Made by a program: the position numbers and the translations under genes
Part shown: one piece after another, positions 58,236 through 64,000 of the stretch
How positions within the stretch are numbered: the first letter of the stretch is position 1
How the letters are laid out: every line of letters begins with the position of its first letter
DNA from: Ehretia macrophylla
Lineage: Eukaryota > Streptophyta > Magnoliopsida > Boraginales > Ehretiaceae
DNA length: 64,000 nt
Reading direction: 5' to 3'
Assembly: GCA_037974665.1 (NCBI GenBank)
Contig: CM075780.1
Coordinates: forward strand, 55,283,594 to 55,347,593
The notes under the pieces: model-generated
Seen by the model: only the letters and a program-made list of their open reading frames with translations
Databases searched by the model: none
What the model was told of the DNA's origin: nothing

Positions 58236-61200
58236 CTGTAGCCCAGCAATAGCCAATTGGCTACTGCTAGGCTACGGACTTCAATAAAATATTGAGATTT
58301 ATCATTTTTAATTTCAATTATAGAATTTTGATTGCACCTACAATGTAGTAAACTTCACTTGAGTTACAAATTTTTGAAATAAAAATAAACTTGGTCCATA
58401 TTTTATTAACATGCGTCCTTTTATAGAGAAATCAATTGTCGTTTAAATCAAACTTTTCATGTTTTTACTTAACATTGCGTTAATATTAATAAACGTTCAA
58501 TCTAGGAGTCAAAAGACTATCACATTATATCTAAACTTCATAAACAAGAAAAATATGAAGATATTAACACTTTTTAATACGTTGTTCCTATCTATTAACA
58601 AGTAAGAATACATATTATTAGTTGTCCGTAACCCTAACAATAGAATTGGCTACTGTTAGGCTACGGACTTCAACAAAAAATTGAAGTTTGTGGTTTTTAA
58701 TTTAAATTATGGAATTTTGATTTGCACCTACAACGTAGTAAACTTCACTTGAGTTGTAAAATTTTCAAATAAAAATAAATTTGGTCCGTATTTCATTAAT
58801 GTACGTACTTTTATAGAAAAATCTCATAGGAAATCAATTATCGTTTAAATCGAACTTATTATTTTTTCACTGAACATTGCGTTAATGTTAATAAACGTTC
58901 AATCTAGGAGTCAGGAAACTTTCACATTGTGTCTATACTTCATAAACAATAAAAATATAAAAATATTAACACGTTTTAATACGTTGTTCGTGTCTATTAA
59001 CAAGTTAGAAAATATATTATTAGTTTTTCGTAGCCCAACAATAGCCAATTGGCTGCTGTTAGGCTACAGAATTCAACAAAAACCGAGGTTTATCGTTTTT
59101 AATTTGAATTATGGAATTTTGATTGCTCGTATAACGTAGTAAACTTCACTTGAGTTACAAAATTTTCAAATAAAAATAAACTTGGTCCATATTTCATTAA
59201 CGTGCGTACTTTTATAGAAAAATCTCATAGGAAATCAATTGTCGTTTAAATCGAACTTATTATGTTTTCACTTAACATTGCGTTAATGTTTATAAACGTT
59301 CAATCTAGAAGTCGAAAAACTCTCACATTATGTTTAAACTTCATAAACAAGAAAAATATGAAGATATTAACACGTTTTAATACGTTGTTCTTATCTATTA
59401 ACAAGTTAGAATACATATCATTAGTTGTCCGTAGCCCAGCAATAGTCAATTGGCTACTGCTCGGCTACATATTTCAACTATTTCGTAGCCCAGCAATAGC
59501 CAATTGGCTACTGCTAGGCTACGAACTTCAACAAAAAATTGAGATTCGTCGTTTTTAATTTGAATTATAGAATTTTGACTGCACATACAACGTAGTAAAC
59601 TTCACTTGAGTTGCAAATTTTTCAAATAAAAATAAACTTGTTAACGTGTGTACTTTTATAGAAAAATATCATAAGAAATCAATAGTCGTTTAAATTGAAC
59701 TTATTCTATTCTCATTTAACATTGCGATAATGTTCAATTTAGGACTCGAAAAACTCTCACATTATGTCTAAACTTCATAAACAAGAAAAATATGGAGATA
59801 TTAACACATTTTAATACGTTGTTTGTACCTATTAACAAGTTAAAATACATATTATTAGTTATCCGTAGCCCAGAGTAGCCAAGTGGCTACTGCTAGGCTG
59901 CGGAATTCAACTTTTCCGTAGCCTAGCAGTAGCAATTGGCTACTGCTAGGCTACGGACTTCAACAAAAATTGAGGTTCGTCGTTTTTAATTTGAATTATA
60001 GAATTTTAATTACACCTACAATGTAGTAAATTTCACTTGAGTTGCAAAATTTTCAAATAAAAATAAACTTGTTAACGTGCGTACTTTTATAGAAAAATGT
60101 CATAGGAAATAAATTGTCGTTTAAATCGAACTTATTATGTTTTCACTTAACATTGCGTTAATGTTAATAAACGTTCAATCTAGGATTCGGAAAACTCTCA
60201 CATTTTGTCTAAACTTCATAAACAAGAAAAATATGAAGATATTAACACGTTTTAATACGTTGTTTCTATCTATTAACATGTTCGAATACATATTATTAGT
60301 TGTCCGTAGCCCAGCAGTAGCCTAGGCTACGGAATTCAACTTTTCTGTAGCCCAACAGTAGCCAAATTGGCTACTGCTAGGCTACGGACTTCAACAAAAA
60401 ATTGAGGTTGTTCGTTTTTAATTTGAATTATGTAATTTTGATTGCACCTACAACGTAGTAAACTTCACTTGAGTTGCAAATTTTTCAAATAAAAATAAAC
60501 CTGTTAACGCGCGTACTCTTATAGAGAAATTTCATAGGAAATCAATAGCCGTTTAAATTGAACTTATTATGTTTTCACTTAACATTGCGTTAATGTTAAT
60601 AAACGTTCAATCTAAGAGTCGGAAAACTCTCACATTGTGTCTATACTTTATAAACAAGAAAAATATGAAGATATTAACAAGTTTTAATACATTGTTCGTA
60701 CCTATTAACAAATTAGAAAATATATTATTAGTTATCCATAGCCCAGCAGTAGCCAATTGGCTACTGCTAGGCTACGGAATTCAAATTTTCCGTAGCCCAG
60801 CAGTAGCCAATTTGCTATTGCTAAGCTACGGACTTCAACAAAAAATCGAGCTTCGTCATTTTTAATTTGAATTATGAAATTTTGATTGCACCTACAACAT
60901 AACTTCACTTGAGTTGCAAAGTTGTCAAATAAAAATAAACTTGGTCCGTATTTCATTAACGTGCGTACTTTTATAGAAAAATCTCATAGGAAATCAATTG
61001 TCGTTTAAATCGAACTTATCATGTTTCACTTAATATTGCGTTAATGTTAATAAATGTTCAATCTAGGAGTCGAAAAATTGTGACATCGTGTTGAAACTTC
61101 ATAAAGAAGAAAAATATAAAGATATTAACACGTTTTAATACGTTGTTCGTACATATTAACGAGTTAGAATATATATTATTAATTGTTTAGCCCATCCGTA

Positions 61201-61290
61201 GTCCCTAGCTACAGATGGGCTATGGATTTCATCACGTCCGTAGCCCAGCAGTAGCCAATTGGCTACTGTTGGGCTACGGATCTCAACAAA
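58236..61290. repeat. Seven-unit subterminal array with palindromes
   Basis: Units of about 400-450 bp, anchored on the CGTTCAATCTAGGAGTC-like word at 58494, 58896, 59297, 59731, 60172, 60604 and 61055. Each contains one or two near-perfect palindromes of about 40 bp: CCGTAGCCCAGCAGTAGCC then AATT then the complement ending GGCTACGG (best at 58236-58277, 59485-59523, 60738-60777, 61238-61280). Units from 59297 onward have gained a second palindrome, which adds about 35-45 bp to the spacing. Confidence 0.9.
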
Positions 61291-61531
61291 AAACTGAAAT
61301 TTATATTTTTAATGCGTGGCTACGGATGGGCTACGGACGCATAGATGTCCGTAGCCCATCCATAGCCAAGTCATTAAACAAAAAAAAACTTGGGATATAT
61401 AAAAGATATATACCATAATTTGTCAAGCATAGATGTCTATAATAACTAACATAAGAACCATAAGTCGGTACAAGCATACATAAATGGTAAATCAGACATC
61501 TAGTTTCAAATGCAATTTTAATTATAAAAAA

Positions 61532-63003
61532 CTAACAGCAAGTTGCCCAAATAAAACTATTGTCTCGGTCCACAACCGCGACGTCCACGACTCCGATTGT
61601 CGATAAACCCAGGGGCTTGTCCAACTCCCTCACCACGAAAGTCATCAGCCATGAGTAGAAGTCGACCTTGTATTCAAAATATTGTCGATCTTCTGTTCTA
61701 CGTTCTTCCAGACTCTGAAATTGAGTTTCAAAGTATTGATGATCTTCTGCTCTATGTTCTTCCAAAGTCTGAAATTGAGCTTTAAAATATTGACGATCTG
61801 CCGCTCTACGCTCTTCCATTGTTTGAAGTTGAGTCTACAAATGGTTGAGAGTTCTATCATTGTTGCCCATAGAAGTAGAGATATCATTTAGTTTTTCCAA
61901 AATTAGATCAAATGACGAACTAGAAACACAACTAGAACTAACACCTCTCCTCCTTTCTTGCTCATCTATTTGTGACACTCTCTCTGCATAAATATACTCC
62001 TCCGAAATATCGGTTTCCATAGGCGTTTCACGATATAAGTTTTCTTCCATCTCAACATCACCAATATAACTCAAATTCTGAACAAAGGTTCTATTCTTGG
62101 TAGTATTAGTTCTAATGAATGATTTGGTTTCCTTTGGTAGGCTATTAAATTCTTCTTGGTTTATATAACGATCTTGATACCAATAAGCTTGTTGCTTATT
62201 TAGAGATAGCATATTAAGATACCAAGAAGGGTTGAATTTCTTACTTTCAACGCCATCAAATGAAACCCCGAAGTATTCAAAAATTCGCGTAAGGGCTACT
62301 CCATATGGCAAGGATTTGTTGTTCTTGGCCACATAAATCATGTGATGAACAATCATATACGGTAGGTTCACTTGTCTATCACTAACCAACAAATATACAA
62401 TATAAGCATATCTTTGAAGTGTCATTTCATCATTAAAATTTCTATGTACAAGACAAAAGCCTACAAAGTTTACCCAAATTTTCTTTAGTATGGGCAACTC
62501 TCTCTTATCTTGCATTTCCTCTATGAGCAATTCTATCATACCTTTCCGCCCAGAAAAATCTCGAACAATTATCTTTGCTTCGTGCTTCATTCTACTTTCT
62601 AGCCAACCAGTGGTGTCATAAGCTTTTACCTCTTCGTCTCTCATATTAAAGATTGTAGCTATAATATCTGGGGTTAACTCAATATTAACACCTCTAACTC
62701 TAGTTTTCACAACAACAATTTCATCACTTTCCATATTAGCATAAAATTCATGAATTAAAAGTGGATAAACAAGACAATGAATATATAGGAAGTCATACCA
62801 ACCTTGTTGTTGCATGAATTCAGAAATTGTAGTACCTTGTATGTCCTCATCTATCAAACACTTTCCATACAATATTGGCTTGACAACCTCGTTGTTTGCA
62901 TGTGTGGGAGGAGGATCCCTATCCGGACCTGGAAGCCTTGTAGAGGCTCTTGTATTGATTTTCTTAGAAAGATTTTTTTTCCATTTTTTCTTGTATCTAC
63001 CAT
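61532..63003 (-). pseudogene. Putative plant transposon protein (Transposase_32-like), broken
   Basis: The minus-strand frame from about 62990 to 61835 encodes a HEFYANM..DEIVVVKTRVRGV block, an ELTPDIIATIFNM block, then an LQRYAYIVYLLVSDRQVNL region, the arrangement of the putative plant transposon protein family (probably Pfam Transposase_32, from memory). A TAG at 61835-61837 stops it, yet the same frame continues for about 100 codons with three copies of a ~17-residue coiled-coil-like repeat (LEERRAEDRQYFE type). At the other end, the only well-placed ATG (63001-63003) is one base out of frame across an eight-T run (62973-62980); the first in-frame ATG is near 62816. Function unknown; probably an element accessory protein. 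Confidence 0.65.
61711..61830 (-). repeat. ~51-bp coding repeats (coiled-coil-like)
   Basis: Three tandem copies of a unit coding FQ(T/S)LEE(R/H)R(A/T)(A/E)D(R/H)QYFE, in frame with the transposon protein after its stop codon. Confidence 0.8.
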
Positions 63004-63035
63004 GATAAAATATAGAGATTTTGAGCTTTTGGGAA

Positions 63036-63400
63036 GTGGGTAACGTGACTATGGAACAAAACTTGAGATTTAATGGCTAAATTTTGAGTTTAAGACAACT
63101 TTACCTATATTTTGGCTTAGGGCTTGAAAAAATCGGGGTTTGGAAAAAATATTTGTAGATTTGGAGGTTTTTCCAAGTGGGTAATGTGATTATGGAAGAA
63201 ATTTTGAGGTTTAATGGCTAGATTTTGAGAATTTGAGAGAGATTTTTTGAGTTTTTCTTGCAATGGGGTTGAAGAAATTGGTATTTTGAAAAACTATTTG
63301 GAGATTTTGATGTTTTGTGGAATAGGTAATGTGATTATGGAAGAAATTTTGAGATTTAATGGTTAGTTTTTAATGATTTTAGAGATATTGTGAGAGAGTT
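63036..63400. repeat. ~143-bp tandem repeats upstream of the transposon-protein frame
   Basis: Units start at 63036, 63177 and 63322 with GGTAA(C/T)GTGA(C/T)TATGGAA and continue TTGAG(A/G)TTTAATGG. They lie in the 5' region of the minus-strand frame. Confidence 0.85.
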
Positions 63401-63517
63401 TAGAAAAGAAAGGTGAAGAGATGTGAAGTTGGGGAAGAAGATGGGATTTGGGGGTCGGTTTGCTGATTTTTATCAACACAAATCAAAAAAAAAAATTATA
63501 ATAATTAAAATTTCAAG

Positions 63518-63548
63518 CAGGTCACGGCCGGCCGGCCGGCCGTACCTG
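63518..63548. repeat. GGCC-rich palindrome
   Basis: CAGGT-C-ACGGCCGGCC...GGCCGGCCGT-ACCTG: a 31-bp inverted repeat with a single unpaired C, in otherwise AT-rich DNA. Confidence 0.95.
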
Positions 63549-63624
63549 TTACTTAAATTTTTTTATTTATTTGTGCTGAATGTTTAAAACATTTTCCCCA
63601 AATTGACTTCACTCTTTTTTTCTC

Positions 63625-64000
63625 TTACAAAAACCTATCTCTCTTAACTCTACCACTATCACTACCACCACCACCACCACCACCACTATCACCATCAACA
63701 CCATTATCACCATCAACACGACTACCATCACTATCAAGACCACCACTACCACCAACAAAGGCTCCATCAGCACCACAAGGTCCTCCATCACCACCATGTA
63801 GGGCATCATCACAATCATCACCATCTAGGGCACCATCACCATCACCACCACCACCACGACCATCACCACCACCACTATCATCATCAACACTACTACCATC
63901 ACTATCAAGAGTACCACCAAGGGTACTACCACCACTACCAACAAAGGCTCCATCACCACCACAAGGTCCTTCATCACCACCATGTAGGCCACCATTACCA
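63625..64000 (-). other. Gly/Asp-coding minisatellite, partial open frame
   Basis: CAC/ACC-rich repeat with a longer ~175-bp unit (CTACCATCACTATCAAGA at 63722 and 63893; ACAAAGGCTCCATCA follows in each). One minus-strand frame is open from the window edge to TAA at 63625-63627 and reads Gly, Asp and Ser almost throughout, ending RVKRDRFL. It could be the C-terminus of a Gly-rich protein, but simple-repeat composition alone can keep such a frame open. Confidence 0.4.

Larger units (their letters stand above)
57620..64000 (+). mobile_element. CACTA-like transposon, left part (runs off the window)
   Basis: Begins TACTACAAGAAAA (57620-57632), one base from the CACTACAAGAAAA terminus. It is followed by dense GTAGCC/GGCTAC subterminal words, ~160-bp repeats (57810-58190), the seven-unit palindrome array (58236-61290) and a minus-strand transposon-protein frame. 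The opposite end is beyond the window. That the array and the frame belong to the same element is inferred from continuity of the repeat words. Confidence 0.6.

Noticed and set aside
57622-61290. CRISPR-like array of spaced palindromes
   Set aside because: Plant nuclear transposon context; units are 400-450 bp and homologous throughout, not short repeats with unique spacers.
61597-61891. Plus-strand frames opposite the transposon protein
   Set aside because: Mirror the minus-strand coiled-coil coding repeats.
63609-63824. 71-codon Val/Met-rich minus-strand frame
   Set aside because: Another frame of the CAC/ACC minisatellite; purely repeat-derived.

Overview
The window is nuclear DNA from a flowering plant, most likely a eudicot: very AT-rich, packed with degenerate transposable elements and microsatellites, with one convincing host gene, an R2R3-MYB transcription factor of the MYB48/MYB59 type on the minus strand at 33319-34720 (three exons, conserved splice phases). 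The species cannot be named from the sequence.

Layout. 1-3540: LINE reverse-transcriptase remnants, a tRNA-derived SINE, a hAT-like fragment interrupted by a Tourist-type MITE, and a foldback element. 3540-18090: a tandem direct duplication, copy A about 3540-13410 and copy B about 13415-18090. Copy A is about twice as long because it took four TIR transposons after the duplication (5182-6190, 6580-6929, 7353-7976, 9898-10342; copy B keeps the empty site for each) and because an internal module holding an RNase H-like fragment is repeated. 19866-30189: a complete but dead Ty3/gypsy element (Tat-like) on the minus strand with 845/851-bp LTRs, a perfect TATAT target duplication, PBS, PPT, gag-PR-RT-RH-second RH-INT order, and a 3.7-kb 3' region carrying a 42-bp tandem array. 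30195-33318: AT-rich sequence with a hAT-like element. 33319-34821: the MYB gene and its TATA box. 36940-38710: a TRIM-like small LTR element split by a 938-bp solo LTR. About 39180-48358: a degenerate Ty1/copia element on the plus strand with about 1.9-kb LTRs, followed by an older related LTR at 48865-49830. 49996-51706: the end of a CACTA-type transposon. 51707-57619: unassigned AT-rich DNA, a 1.5-kb TIR element containing a smaller MITE, and TG- and C-rich simple sequence. 57620-64000: the end of a second CACTA-like element with a very large subterminal array (seven units of about 400-450 bp, each with one or two near-perfect palindromes), then a minus-strand reading frame resembling a putative plant transposon protein with one in-frame stop, a GGCC palindrome and a Gly/Asp-coding minisatellite at the edge.

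Apart from the MYB gene nothing here looks like an intact, expressed host locus. The points most worth a second look are the palindrome-bearing CACTA array and its broken reading frame, the duplication with four dated insertions, the nested solo LTR, and the lesions that explain why the gypsy element is dead.
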